From Bacillota bacterium (GTDB lineage: Bacteria; Bacillota_I; Bacilli_A; Izemoplasmatales; UBA1188): 64,000 nucleotides of DNA. How positions within the stretch are numbered: the stretch's first letter is position 1; each line of letters begins with the position of its first letter. Below the pieces are notes generated by a model. It was given only the letters and a program-made list of their open reading frames with translations. It did no database searches and was not told where the DNA came from. Shown piece by piece: positions 46,516-55,337 of the stretch. Where the stretch lies: NCBI GenBank assembly GCA_023410715.1, contig JAEYPN010000026.1, positions 1-64,000 of the forward strand, read 5' to 3'. Position numbers and translations under genes: made by a program.

Positions 46516-47310
46516 ATGGAAAAAGTAAAAGTGGTAATTACCGATGATAACAAAGAGTTAGTCACAATGATGGAGGAATTCATCAATTTAAAAGAAGATT
46601 TTACAGTTGTTCAAACATTTAATTCTGGAAAGAAACTTCTAGACTATTTAAAGACAAATAAAATAGATTTGCTACTATTAGATGTTTTCATGCCAGATGT
46701 TGACGGAATACAAGTTTTAGAAGAAATTGTAAATGATGAAAAATATATTAAACCAGAGCACATAATTGTAATTACAGCATTTAATTCTGAACAGGTTATG
46801 ATTAAGGCCGCAGAATTAGGCGTTGATTACTTCATTATGAAACCATTTGATTTAACTAATTTAGGAAAAGTTTTAACTAATTTTACGAAAGAACAAAAAT
46901 TAATTAACAATAGTAAAATAGTTAACTTTAGACCGGAAGGACCAGTATCTAAAAGTGACTTAGATACACAAATTACTGCTATTTTGCATGAAATAGGTGT
47001 TCCTGCTCATATTAAAGGATATTTATATTTACGTGAATCAATCACGCTTGTGTATAATAATATCGAAATATTAGGAGCGATAACAAGAATCCTTTATCCA
47101 AGTGTTGCTAGAAAGTACAAGACTACTTCATCACGAGTTGAAAGAGCAATTCGTCATGCCATTGAAGTAGCTTGGAATAGAGGAAATATTGACGCTATTT
47201 CCGCAATATTTAGTTATACAATATCATATACAAAAGCCAAACCAACAAACTCTGAATTTATCGCGATGATTGCTGATAAACTCAGACTAGAACATAAAAT
47301 TGCATCATAA
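46516..47310 (+). CDS. spo0A: Response regulator Spo0A
   Basis: The 264-residue regulator has a receiver domain with the acidic pocket Asp10-Asp11, phospho-acceptor Asp56 (LLLDVFMPDVDG) and Lys near 110 (MKPFD). The C-terminal Spo0A DNA-binding domain (about 150-264) contains LHEIGVPAHIKGYLYLRESI and PSVARKYKTTSSRVERAIRHAIEVAW, almost invariant in the family. It is the master switch for sporulation and stationary-phase genes. Length matches Bacillus Spo0A (267). A short terminator follows. Confidence 0.96.
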   Translation: MEKVKVVITDDNKELVTMMEEFINLKEDFTVVQTFNSGKKLLDYLKTNKIDLLLLDVFMPDVDGIQVLEEIVNDEKYIKPEHIIVITAFNSEQVMIKAAELGVDYFIMKPFDLTNLGKVLTNFTKEQKLINNSKIVNFRPEGPVSKSDLDTQITAILHEIGVPAHIKGYLYLRESITLVYNNIEILGAITRILYPSVARKYKTTSSRVERAIRHAIEVAWNRGNIDAISAIFSYTISYTKAKPTNSEFIAMIADKLRLEHKIAS

Positions 47311-47314
47311 AATG

Positions 47315-47343
47315 AAAAAAGGATTTTAATAATCCTTTTTTTA
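47315..47343 (+). terminator. Terminator after spo0A
   Basis: An AAAAAGGATT/AATCCTTTTT hairpin runs into a T tract. Confidence 0.85.
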
Positions 47344-47367
47344 CTATATAATTATATCGGTGATTAT

Positions 47368-48069
47368 ATGAAAAACACAAATGAATTCTTAGAAAAATTT
47401 ATTAAAATTGAGACACTACTTAAGGCAGAAAACACCGATGAATATAATTTTTATCAAGTATTAAAGAGATATATTAAAGAAAATCCTAACTTTAAAAAAT
47501 ATGAAGATGATTTATTCCTTTGTAAAAGAATCAGAAATTTAATTGTCCATGAATATAATGCGGCTAATTTTATTGAATTTAGTGATGATTGTCTTAAGAC
47601 ACTTGATAATGCCTTAGCTTATATTGAACGTCCTCAGTATGCCATTTCATATGCAACAAAAAAAGAAAATATTTATAAAGCATCTATTAATAGTTTTGTA
47701 GACGCGGTTATGGTTAAAATGAAGGAAAGAGGATTTTCTTATATTCCGATTTTAGATAGTAAAGGTACTTTAATAGGTGTCTTTTCAGAAACGGCTATTT
47801 TCAATTATTTAGTGGAACATAAAGATATTTCCATCGATAAAGATTTGAAGTTTATTGATTTTAAAAAATATATTAAAATGGAAAATCAAAAGGCAGACTA
47901 CTTTTTATTTCGTTCAATTGATTTAACGTTAGCTGAAGCCATTAAACTGTTTGACCAAAAAAATAATTTTAAACAAACCCTAAAGATGATTTTTTTAACT
48001 AAGACAGGTCTTGGATCAGAACCGATTTTAGGAATTCTAACCCCATATGATGTCTTAAAATCTTACTAG
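47368..48069 (+). CDS. HEPN-like N-terminal domain fused to a CBS-pair domain
   Basis: The 233-residue protein starts with an all-helical region (about 5-95) containing CKRIRNLIVHEYN. Arg56 and His61 match the R-x4-H active-site motif of HEPN RNases and their relatives. Residues about 105-233 look like a CBS pair (GFSYIPILDSKGTLIGVFSE and EPILGILTPYDVLKSY), which usually binds adenine nucleotides. Cytosolic. A nucleotide-gated RNA-binding or RNase role is conceivable but unproven; the helical domain might instead be structural. Confidence 0.65.
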   Translation: MKNTNEFLEKFIKIETLLKAENTDEYNFYQVLKRYIKENPNFKKYEDDLFLCKRIRNLIVHEYNAANFIEFSDDCLKTLDNALAYIERPQYAISYATKKENIYKASINSFVDAVMVKMKERGFSYIPILDSKGTLIGVFSETAIFNYLVEHKDISIDKDLKFIDFKKYIKMENQKADYFLFRSIDLTLAEAIKLFDQKNNFKQTLKMIFLTKTGLGSEPILGILTPYDVLKSY

Positions 48070-48420
48070 TTAAAAAGGCCTTAAATAAAATGGATCTAAT
48101 TTGGTAAAACATGTATAAAGCAGCTTTAAAAGTTTAAAATGAATTTAAATCAAATTACCAGTTACTTGCTACATTATTTTTTAGGAGTTGTGGCATTATT
48201 TTGTAAAAAAAGCCATCCAAAAAATAATTTAAGTTTATCTATGTAAAACATAAACTCAAATTTTAACTTATATCTATAAAGTAGACTAATATATGAGTTT
48301 AAAAAATTTAGCTTGACTAAGGTTTTTTACCATAGCCAGACTTTTTACTTTTGTTTAAAAAAATCTTTTTATAAAAAAAACGCTCCAAAGGAACGTTTAA
48401 TTCGTTTTTAAAAGATTTGA
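48070..48420. other. Intergenic region without a recognised gene
   Basis: These 350 bases contain no convincing frame. At the right end, near 48379-48400, an imperfect hairpin (AAACG.TCC / GGA.CGTTT) followed on the minus strand by a T-run forms the terminator of the small gene at 48421. A short AGTTTAT/ATAAACT hairpin lies near 48232-48257. Confidence 0.5.
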
Positions 48421-48597
48421 TTAGTTAATAAGTGCTGATACTATTGCATAAACAGCAGCTACTAAAATACCAAGTACCATACCAACAGTTAAAATTAAAA
48501 TTAAAATACGAGTAAATTTTGACTTAGCAGGATTGACATTAAACTTTTTTTCTTTTACTTCTTTTTTTACAATAGTTCTTTTTTTACTTTCAGGCAT
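48421..48597 (-). CDS. Small single-pass membrane protein of unknown function (58 aa)
   Basis: ATG at 48595-48597 is preceded by GAGGTGG. The product has a Lys-rich N-terminal half (about 1-30) and one membrane helix (about 33-55). It could be a small membrane adaptor; SecE was considered but the sequence after the helix does not fit. Confidence 0.55.
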   Translation of the reverse strand: MPESKKRTIVKKEVKEKKFNVNPAKSKFTRILILILTVGMVLGILVAAVYAIVSALIN

Positions 48598-48674
48598 AAT
48601 TTCCACCTCAATAATTAATAATTATTCGCTAAAAATAATTATAATACAAAAGCTCAAAAAAATAAAGCGTTTTT

Positions 48675-49502
48675 TTAATATTTTTCGAGAAAGTTAATAA
48701 CTTCTTCAAAAATTTTGTCTGGCGTTGAAGCACCACTGACAACTGAAACAGTTAAATCTTTACTTAAATCTTTCAAATCAATATCAAGATAGCTTTCAAT
48801 AATAATAGTTTTCGTACCAGTTTGATTCTCACTTATACTTTTTAAGCTTTTAACATTATTACTGGATTTATCACCAACAACAAAGCATAAATCTGATTCA
48901 CTATTAGCTTTAATCAAGTTTTCTTGTCTAATTCTTGTTTCATAACATAGCTCATTAGCAATTATTGCATTTGGATAAACCTTTTTAATTTTTTCATGCA
49001 AATCACTTAAAGAACGGTAATTAAGGGTTGTTTGATTAGTTACAAAAATTTTATCATTATCAACTTTTGGAATGCTATCATCAGTAATTAAATAAACATC
49101 TTTTAGATCACGAATAGCATTCATTGATTCGGGATGGTTCATAATTCCAATATAAAATATTGTATAACCTAAATCCTCATATTGTTTAAGTAACTTTTCA
49201 TTTTTAGTCACCCAAGGACAGGTTGTAATAATAACATTTAATTTAGGTGACTTTAGACTATTAACTATTGATTTGCTAATCCCATGAGCAGAAGTAACTA
49301 GCGTTCCTTCTTTTTCGCCATGATATTCTAAAACACCTTTATTTTTAAAATCATCCATAACTTTTTTGTTATGAACTAGAGGTGAATATAGATAAATAGG
49401 CTTAACATTTTTTTCAATTAATTCATTAACAATTTTAATGGCGTTTCTTACGCCCATACAAACGCCAGCTGGCTTTACTGCGACAATTTTCACTTTAATC
49501 AC
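48675..49502 (-). CDS. ispH: 4-hydroxy-3-methylbut-2-enyl diphosphate reductase IspH
   Basis: The 275-residue iron-sulfur enzyme has the three cluster cysteines: PAGVCMGV (Cys15), TTCPWV (about 95) and NELCYETRIRQ (about 187). It also has the catalytic TNQTTL motif (about 154) and VVGDKSSNN (about 208). It makes IPP and DMAPP in the last step of the MEP pathway started by dxs. It is transcribed divergently from cshB, which it neighbours in Bacillus too. Confidence 0.95.
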   Translation of the reverse strand: MIKVKIVAVKPAGVCMGVRNAIKIVNELIEKNVKPIYLYSPLVHNKKVMDDFKNKGVLEYHGEKEGTLVTSAHGISKSIVNSLKSPKLNVIITTCPWVTKNEKLLKQYEDLGYTIFYIGIMNHPESMNAIRDLKDVYLITDDSIPKVDNDKIFVTNQTTLNYRSLSDLHEKIKKVYPNAIIANELCYETRIRQENLIKANSESDLCFVVGDKSSNNVKSLKSISENQTGTKTIIIESYLDIDLKDLSKDLTVSVVSGASTPDKIFEEVINFLEKY

Positions 49503-49575
49503 CTAAATGCTTTATTTATTTTCATAAATATTATATAATATTTGGATAAGAAAAGAAAAGAAAAACGGTGAAATT

Positions 49576-50865
49576 ATGGAATTATTTAAGGATATATTAA
49601 AAGAACTTTCGTTTAAAGATCTTACTGAGGTACAAAAAATTGTTATACCAAAAATCTTAGGTGGTAAATCACTTGTGGTTTCAAGTGTAACTGGTTCGGG
49701 AAAAACCCATGCTTTTTTGTTACCTATTATTGAAAAGATAAATGAAGAAAATAAAGATATGCAAGTATTAATTTCTGCTCCAACAAGAGAACTTGCTAAA
49801 CAAATTTTTGATTTTGCAAAAGAAGTAATAAGAATAAGTAAAAAAGATATTGATATGCGTTTATATGTTGGTGGAACAGATCGGGATAAAGAGCTTGAAA
49901 GACTAAAAAAAAGCAATCCAATGATTGCGATTGGTACACCAGGTAAACTATATGATTTAGCTGTTAAGGAAAGAGCTTTAAATATTTATAAGGTTAAACA
50001 ATTTGTAATTGATGAGGCAGATATGGCTCTTGATATGGGCTTTATTGAAGAAATGGACAAGACCGCTTCTTTATTACCTGATGATGTACAAATGATGGTG
50101 TTTTCAGCGACGATTCATGAAAAATTAAATACTTTCTTAAAAAAATATTTAAATAACCCTGAATTTGTTGATTTAACAGATGAAACATTAGGGAGTTTAA
50201 ATATTGCTCATCAATTTATAAAAACTAAATCATTAAGCAAAATTGAAGTTTTAGAAAACATTTTAAAAGTAATTAATCCGTACCTTTGTATTATTTTTTG
50301 TAATACCAAAACTGAAGCTGAAGAAGTAGCTAAGGCATTAGAAACTGATCATTATAAAGTTGGATTATTACATGGTGGATTAGAATCACGTGAAAGAAGT
50401 AAAGTTATTAAAAGAATTAAAAACTTAGAGTTTACATATGTCGTTTCATCAGATATTTCAGCTCGTGGAATGGATTTCGAACAAGCTTCACATATTATTA
50501 ACTATTCATTACCTAAAGATATCGAATTCTATATTCATAGAACTGGTAGAACTGGGCGTATGCATAATACAGGAGTAGCGATATCTTTATATGACTATAA
50601 CGATGACGAATATCTAAATAAACTGGAAGAAAAAGGTTTAAAGACGTCATATGTTGATATTAAAAATGGCGAAATTAAGGAAGTAAAAGCCCGTTTGAGT
50701 AGGGAAAAACGAGAATTTACCGATAAAAATGATACTGAAAAAGCTAAAAAAATGATTAAACCAATAGCTAAAACTGTTAAACCAGGCTATAAAAAGAAAT
50801 ATAATACCGCTTTAGAAAAAGCAAAAAAGAAAATTAAGAGGGAAAGAATATGGAAAAAACATTAA
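49576..50865 (+). CDS. cshB: DEAD-box RNA helicase (CshB-like)
   Basis: The 429-residue helicase lists the DEAD-box motifs in order: Q-motif region LTEVQKIVIP, GSGKTHA (motif I), PTRELAKQ (Ia), GTPGK (Ib), DEAD (about 138), SAT (about 170), and HRTGRTGRM (VI). A short basic C-terminal tail (about 360-429) aids RNA binding. The gene order ispH-cshB-nfo matches Bacillus, supporting the CshB assignment, a cold/ribosome-linked helicase. It overlaps nfo by 16 nt. Confidence 0.85.
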   Translation: MELFKDILKELSFKDLTEVQKIVIPKILGGKSLVVSSVTGSGKTHAFLLPIIEKINEENKDMQVLISAPTRELAKQIFDFAKEVIRISKKDIDMRLYVGGTDRDKELERLKKSNPMIAIGTPGKLYDLAVKERALNIYKVKQFVIDEADMALDMGFIEEMDKTASLLPDDVQMMVFSATIHEKLNTFLKKYLNNPEFVDLTDETLGSLNIAHQFIKTKSLSKIEVLENILKVINPYLCIIFCNTKTEAEEVAKALETDHYKVGLLHGGLESRERSKVIKRIKNLEFTYVVSSDISARGMDFEQASHIINYSLPKDIEFYIHRTGRTGRMHNTGVAISLYDYNDDEYLNKLEEKGLKTSYVDIKNGEIKEVKARLSREKREFTDKNDTEKAKKMIKPIAKTVKPGYKKKYNTALEKAKKKIKRERIWKKH

Positions 50866-51734
50866 TTATTGGATCACATGTAAGCCTATCTGCTCCTGAT
50901 TATTTTTTAGGAAGCGTGAAAGAAGCGTTAAGCTATGGCTCAAATGCTTTAATGATTTATACAAGTGCGCCACAAAGTTCAAGAAGATCTGACATTAATT
51001 TATTTAAAGTTGAAGAAGCACAGAAACTTTTAAAATGTAATAATATTGAACTTAAGAATGTCATTGTTCATGCACCATATATTGTTAATCCAGCATCATT
51101 TGACATAGAAAAACATAAATTTGCGGTTGAGTTCTTATCAGAAGAATTAAGAAGAACCGAAAAAATTGGGGCAGAAAGATTAGTTGTTCATCCAGGTGCG
51201 CACATGAAAATGGGAAGTGAAGCAGGCGTTATTTATGCTGCTAAGACTTTTAATGAAATTATTGAAAATACTCCTAATGTAAAAGCGAAAATTTTAATTG
51301 AAACGATGAGTGGAAAAGGAACAGAAGTTGGCATAACATTTTCTGAAGTTAGAGGAATGATTGCATTAATTAAAGATAAAAGTCGTATTGGTGTTTGCCT
51401 AGATACTTGTCATATTAACGATTATGGTTATGATATTAGTGACTTTGATGCTATTTTAGAAGAGTTTGATAAAGAAATTGGCTTACAATACCTAGAATGT
51501 GTCCATGTAAATGATAGTAAAAATGAGCGTGGTGCTCGTAAAGACCGTCATGCTAATATCGGTTTTGGTTATTTAGGATTTGATAACTTAATCAAGATTA
51601 TTTATCATGAAAAGTTAGCTAATTTACCAAAGATTTTAGAAACACCTTATGTAAATGATAAAGCTCCTTATAAACAAGAAATTGAAATGATTAGAAACAA
51701 AAAATTTAACGAGAGATTACTCGATGAATTTTAA
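50850..51734 (+). CDS. nfo: Endonuclease IV (AP endonuclease)
   Basis: The 294-residue TIM-barrel enzyme has GSHVSL at the start, VHAPYIVN (about 66), RLVVHPGAH (about 110), ILIETMSGKG (about 146), CLDTCHINDYGYD (about 178), HVNDSKNERGARKDRHANIG (about 220) and a late ILETPY. These carry the three-zinc ligands. It incises abasic sites in base-excision repair. Confidence 0.95.
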   Translation: MEKTLIIGSHVSLSAPDYFLGSVKEALSYGSNALMIYTSAPQSSRRSDINLFKVEEAQKLLKCNNIELKNVIVHAPYIVNPASFDIEKHKFAVEFLSEELRRTEKIGAERLVVHPGAHMKMGSEAGVIYAAKTFNEIIENTPNVKAKILIETMSGKGTEVGITFSEVRGMIALIKDKSRIGVCLDTCHINDYGYDISDFDAILEEFDKEIGLQYLECVHVNDSKNERGARKDRHANIGFGYLGFDNLIKIIYHEKLANLPKILETPYVNDKAPYKQEIEMIRNKKFNERLLDEF

Positions 51735-52623
51735 TTTTGATGTTTTTGATTTAATTAGTGAATATGGAGCTATTAGTACTAAGGAATATCTAGAATTTGT
51801 GAGTTATAAAGATCAAGATTTATTAAAAAATTATGAAACAATTATTGTCTTTTTATTTCCTTATGAAACAAAAAAAGTACAAAGCTCAGAGATTGAAAAA
51901 TATCCAGCCGCGTATTCAAGAAGCTTAGATTATCATAACGTTGCAAAAAACTTAATGGATAAGGCAGTTAATGCTTTAAAAACGGCAGGTTTTTTAGCAG
52001 AATCTTTAATTGATAATTCATTCATAAACGAACAAAAAGCGGCGTTAATTGCCGGTTTAGGCTCACTTGGTAAAAATAACTTAGTATTAAATAAAAAGTT
52101 TGGGACACACTTTTTTATTGGGACAATCCTTACAAATCTAAAGTTTCAAAAAAAATTAGATTTCAGTCTTTTATGTGGTGATTGTAATAAATGTATTACT
52201 TCTTGCCCAGTAAATGCTTTAGCACCATTTTATGATTATAAGAAATGTTTATCATATTTATCACAAGCTAAAATTCCTTTTACTAAAGAAAATATTAAAA
52301 GTATTAAAGTTATTTTTGGCTGTGATATTTGTCAAGACTCGTGTCCTTTTAATAAAGTATCATATGATGGTATAATTTCATTTGATGAAAATGCTAAAAT
52401 TGATTTGCTAGAATTATTTACTTTAAATAATCAAGAATTTAAAAATAAATACTCTAAATACGCATTCTCATGGCGAGGATTACTTGTGCTTAAAAGAAAT
52501 GCGTTATGTATATTGTTTAATCAAAAATATGATATTAAGGATTTGCTTATCCAAGAATTAAAAAATGATACCCCTTGGTATCATGAAACAGTAATAAATA
52601 TATTAGAAATGGTAGATGAATAA
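51724..52623 (+). CDS. queG: Epoxyqueuosine reductase QueG
   Basis: The 299-residue cobalamin/iron-sulfur protein has AYSRSLDYH and AGLGSLGKNNLVLNKKFGTHFFIG (about 117-140), the QueG core. Two ferredoxin-like cysteine clusters follow: CGDCNKCITSCPVNAL (about 157-172) and GCDICQDSCPFNK (about 199-211). It reduces epoxyqueuosine to queuosine in tRNA. It is shorter than E. coli QueG (379) because it lacks the C-terminal HEAT region, as in many Firmicutes. Its start overlaps nfo by 11 nt. Confidence 0.92.
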   Translation: MNFNFDVFDLISEYGAISTKEYLEFVSYKDQDLLKNYETIIVFLFPYETKKVQSSEIEKYPAAYSRSLDYHNVAKNLMDKAVNALKTAGFLAESLIDNSFINEQKAALIAGLGSLGKNNLVLNKKFGTHFFIGTILTNLKFQKKLDFSLLCGDCNKCITSCPVNALAPFYDYKKCLSYLSQAKIPFTKENIKSIKVIFGCDICQDSCPFNKVSYDGIISFDENAKIDLLELFTLNNQEFKNKYSKYAFSWRGLLVLKRNALCILFNQKYDIKDLLIQELKNDTPWYHETVINILEMVDE

Positions 52624-52625
52624 AA

Positions 52626-53141
52626 ATGGGTTTAAATATTGTTTTATATGAGCCTGAAATACCCCAAAATACTGGTAATATCATGAGAACATGTGCTGGA
52701 ACAGATACAGTTTTGCATTTAATCGAACCAATAGGTTTTGCAGTAGATGAGGAGAGCTTAAAAAGAAGTTGTGTAAATTATTATAAACACGTCAAATACT
52801 TTATTTATAAAAACTATGATGAGTTTGTAGCAAAAAATCCTGGCGAATATGTTTTTTTAACCAGATATGGTTTTAAAGCGCCAGATGAATATGATTTTAG
52901 TGACATGAGCAAAAACTATTATCTAATTTTAGGTAAAGAATCAACAGGAATTCCTAAAGATATTTTAAAAGATAATCTTGATCAATGTATTAGAATTCCT
53001 TCAAATGATAACATTCGTAGCCTAAATTTATCAAATTGTGCAAGCATCATTTTATATGAAGCTTTAAGACAAAGACACTACGAGGATTTATCTAGAACTG
53101 AACCTGATACTTTAAAAGGTCATGATTTTTTACTTAAGTAA
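52626..53141 (+). CDS. trmL: tRNA (cytidine/uridine-34-2'-O)-methyltransferase TrmL
   Basis: The 171-residue SPOUT methyltransferase starts NIVLYEPEIPQNTGNIMRTCAGT (about 4-26) and ends with the knot region YYLILGKESTGIP (about 98-110) and IRSLNLSNCASIILYEALRQ (about 133-152). It methylates the wobble nucleotide 2'-OH of certain leucine tRNAs. It begins 2 nt after the queG stop codon, so the tRNA-modification genes are coupled. Confidence 0.94.
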   Translation: MGLNIVLYEPEIPQNTGNIMRTCAGTDTVLHLIEPIGFAVDEESLKRSCVNYYKHVKYFIYKNYDEFVAKNPGEYVFLTRYGFKAPDEYDFSDMSKNYYLILGKESTGIPKDILKDNLDQCIRIPSNDNIRSLNLSNCASIILYEALRQRHYEDLSRTEPDTLKGHDFLLK

Positions 53142-53315
53142 ATCTTTACAATGGTATGTTTCTTGTTGTAAATAATAGTAATTACGAATATATATATTTT
53201 TAACTTTTATTAAAAGGAGTCTTTCATCGTCAGATAAGTCTCCTTTTAATATTTGATTGATGGATCTTATATTTTTAAGATTCCAAAATAAAAGTTCATT
53301 AATATCGTCTTGCAT
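53130..53315 (-). CDS. Small protein of unknown function (61 aa), convergent overlap with trmL
   Basis: ATG 53315 is preceded by TTGGAGGCG, a good ribosome binding site; a longer frame from 53363 lacks one. The 61-residue product is acidic and helical (DDINELLFWNLKNIRSINQ). Its 3' end overlaps the trmL 3' end by 12 nt on the opposite strand. No family is recognised. Confidence 0.5.
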   Translation of the reverse strand: MQDDINELLFWNLKNIRSINQILKGDLSDDERLLLIKVKNIYIRNYYYLQQETYHCKDLLK

Positions 53316-53413
53316 AAAATCGCCTCCAATAATATTTTTTGAAATAATTAAAAAATTATTCATATAAAAAGCTTAATGTGTTATAATGTTTTTAGTTCAA
53401 AGGTGGCGATTAT

Positions 53414-53935
53414 ATGTATTATAAAACAGGTGATATAATATCCGTTCAAAGTTATAAACATAATAGTCAACTACATCGAATTTGGGAAAAAGCTGAAGTT
53501 ATTTTTGAAGATGATGAGAAAGTAGTAGTTGCTAATAAAAAGACAAAAGTCATTGAATCAAACGGTCGTTATTGGTATACTAAAGAACCTTCAGTTACTT
53601 ATTTTTATAAAAATAGATGGTTTAATATTATCAGTATAATTAAAGGTAATGATATTTCCTATTACTGTAATATTTCAAGTCCAATTTTAAAAGATGAAGA
53701 AGCGTTAAAATACATTGATTATGATTTGGATTTAAAAGTTGACAAAAATTTAAATTATGTGATTTTAGATAGTAATGAATTTAAAAGACACCAAGTCGAA
53801 ATGAATTACCCATTAGAATTAGTAGAAATTTTGAATAATGAAGTAGAAATATTAAAAGACATGGTCGAAAAAAGAATTGGCCCATTTAATCGTCGGGATG
53901 TTGATGAAAAATATGCGAATTTTCAATTAAAATAA
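53414..53935 (+). CDS. Nucleoside tri-/diphosphate phosphatase (Ntdp, DUF402)
   Basis: The 173-residue protein matches the Ntdp group of DUF402: IQ/VQSYKHN..LHR.W near residue 12, YWYTKEPSVTYFYKNRWFNII (about 52-72), YYCNISSPI (about 82), DEEALKYIDYDLDLKV (about 94-109), and DSNEFKRHQVEMNYP (about 118-132) with conserved acidic metal ligands. It hydrolyses nucleoside tri- and diphosphates in Staphylococcus and Bacillus homologues. It begins the run with the downstream RluA-type gene (1 nt spacing). Confidence 0.88.
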   Translation: MYYKTGDIISVQSYKHNSQLHRIWEKAEVIFEDDEKVVVANKKTKVIESNGRYWYTKEPSVTYFYKNRWFNIISIIKGNDISYYCNISSPILKDEEALKYIDYDLDLKVDKNLNYVILDSNEFKRHQVEMNYPLELVEILNNEVEILKDMVEKRIGPFNRRDVDEKYANFQLK

Positions 53936-53936
53936 T

Positions 53937-54791
53937 ATGAAATTTACCTATATAATCGAAGAAGAAATTTTAATCAAAGACTTTTTAATAAAAAAGGGAT
54001 ATTCGAGGAATATTTTAAGAAGTATTAAAAATAATTTAGAATTAAATAATCAAAAAACAAAAATTTATTTTATAGCTAAAAAAGGTGATTCTTTAACTGT
54101 TATGCTTCCAATTGAAGAAAATAGTGTTGAAAAAGAAGATATTCCTTTAGATATTTTATATGAGGATGAATATTTACTTGTATGCAATAAACCAAGCAAG
54201 ATGAGTGTTATGGTTACCAAAGCTCATCCAAATAAAACGTTAAGTAACGCTTTAAGTTACTATTTTAGTGTTAATAAGATATTAAGTTTTATTCATTTAG
54301 TTAATAGACTCGATAATGAAACATCAGGAGTTTTAATTGTCGCAAAAAATGCTTATATTAAAGCCTTACTTCAAAATGATTTACCCAATATTAAAAAAAT
54401 TTATTATGGTTTAGTTTATGGATGTGTAAATGATGATAGTGGTGTGATTAGTGCACCAATTGCCAAAACTATTAATGATGGTATAAAAAGAGAAATAAAT
54501 GAAGAAGGTAAAGATTCACTTACATATTTTGAGGTCTTAAAAAGGTCTGCTGATTATACGCTTGTTAAGTTTAATTTAGCAACGGGAAGAACCCACCAAA
54601 TTAGACTACATTCAAAGATGATTTCGTTAGGGATTGTTGGAGATAAACTTTATGCAAGTGAAGAAGAACATATGTATTTGCATGCTAAGGAATTGGAATT
54701 TACTCACCCAATTACAAAACAAAATATTAAAATAGAAAGTGAACTACCAGAATACTTTAAAAGAAAAATAGAAGAAATAAATTGGAGGTAA
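53937..54791 (+). CDS. RluA-family RNA pseudouridine synthase (second copy)
   Basis: The 284-residue enzyme has an N-terminal S4-like part (FLIKKGYSRNILRSIKN) and the catalytic HLVNRLDNETSG (about 122-133, nucleophile Asp). TGRTHQIRLHS (about 220-230) follows. It resembles the RluA-type enzyme at 25,526 but is clearly a separate paralogue; the target uridine is unknown. Confidence 0.9.
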   Translation: MKFTYIIEEEILIKDFLIKKGYSRNILRSIKNNLELNNQKTKIYFIAKKGDSLTVMLPIEENSVEKEDIPLDILYEDEYLLVCNKPSKMSVMVTKAHPNKTLSNALSYYFSVNKILSFIHLVNRLDNETSGVLIVAKNAYIKALLQNDLPNIKKIYYGLVYGCVNDDSGVISAPIAKTINDGIKREINEEGKDSLTYFEVLKRSADYTLVKFNLATGRTHQIRLHSKMISLGIVGDKLYASEEEHMYLHAKELEFTHPITKQNIKIESELPEYFKRKIEEINWR

Positions 54792-54794
54792 AAT

Positions 54795-55334
54795 ATGATT
54801 ATCTTAGTTGGAGCAAGTGCCTCAGGAAAAACTGAAGTATCAAAAATTTTAGTTAGAGATTATCACTATGAAAAAGTAGTTACATATACAACAAGACCAA
54901 TGCGAGATGCAGAAATTAATGATATTGATTACCATTTTGTTAGTAAAGAATTTTTTTTAGAACATATAAATAAAGGCTTTTTTTTTGAAACGGTCTTATA
55001 TAACGACAATTATTATGGAACAGCTAAAAAAGACCTTAATGATAACTCTGTTGTTATCTTAGATCCAACTGGACTTAATAATTATAAAAGTAGTGGATTA
55101 CCACATCTAATATCATTTTATTTAGATGCTAAAGAGGATGTTAGAAGAGATCGAATGATACAAAGAAATGATCACCCTGATTTAATTGAAAAAAGATTAA
55201 AATCAGATAAAGAAGTATTTAAATTGGAAAATATTCAAGCAATAGATTATTTACTTGAAGCTAATTATTATAGGCTTAATGACATTGCAAGAATGATTAA
55301 CGATATTTACAAGAAGTGTATATTGGAGGACTAA
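54795..55334 (+). CDS. Guanylate kinase-like nucleotide kinase
   Basis: The 179-residue protein has the P-loop GASASGKTE (about 5-13) and TYTTRPMRDAEINDIDYHFVSKEFF (about 30-54), the GMP-binding signature. FFETVLYNDNYYGTAKK (about 62-78) follows the GMK pattern. The C-terminal half (KLENIQAIDYLLEAN) is less conserved than in true Gmk. It may be a divergent guanylate kinase rather than the essential copy. It is packed between the pseudouridine synthase and ABC genes with 3-nt gaps. Confidence 0.75.
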   Translation: MIILVGASASGKTEVSKILVRDYHYEKVVTYTTRPMRDAEINDIDYHFVSKEFFLEHINKGFFFETVLYNDNYYGTAKKDLNDNSVVILDPTGLNNYKSSGLPHLISFYLDAKEDVRRDRMIQRNDHPDLIEKRLKSDKEVFKLENIQAIDYLLEANYYRLNDIARMINDIYKKCILED

Positions 55335-55337
55335 TTT

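Noticed and set aside
48421..48597. SecE for the small membrane protein
   Set aside because: It has one helix and a Lys-rich N terminus like SecE, but the conserved SecE segment around and after the helix is absent, and no nusG or ribosomal gene is adjacent.
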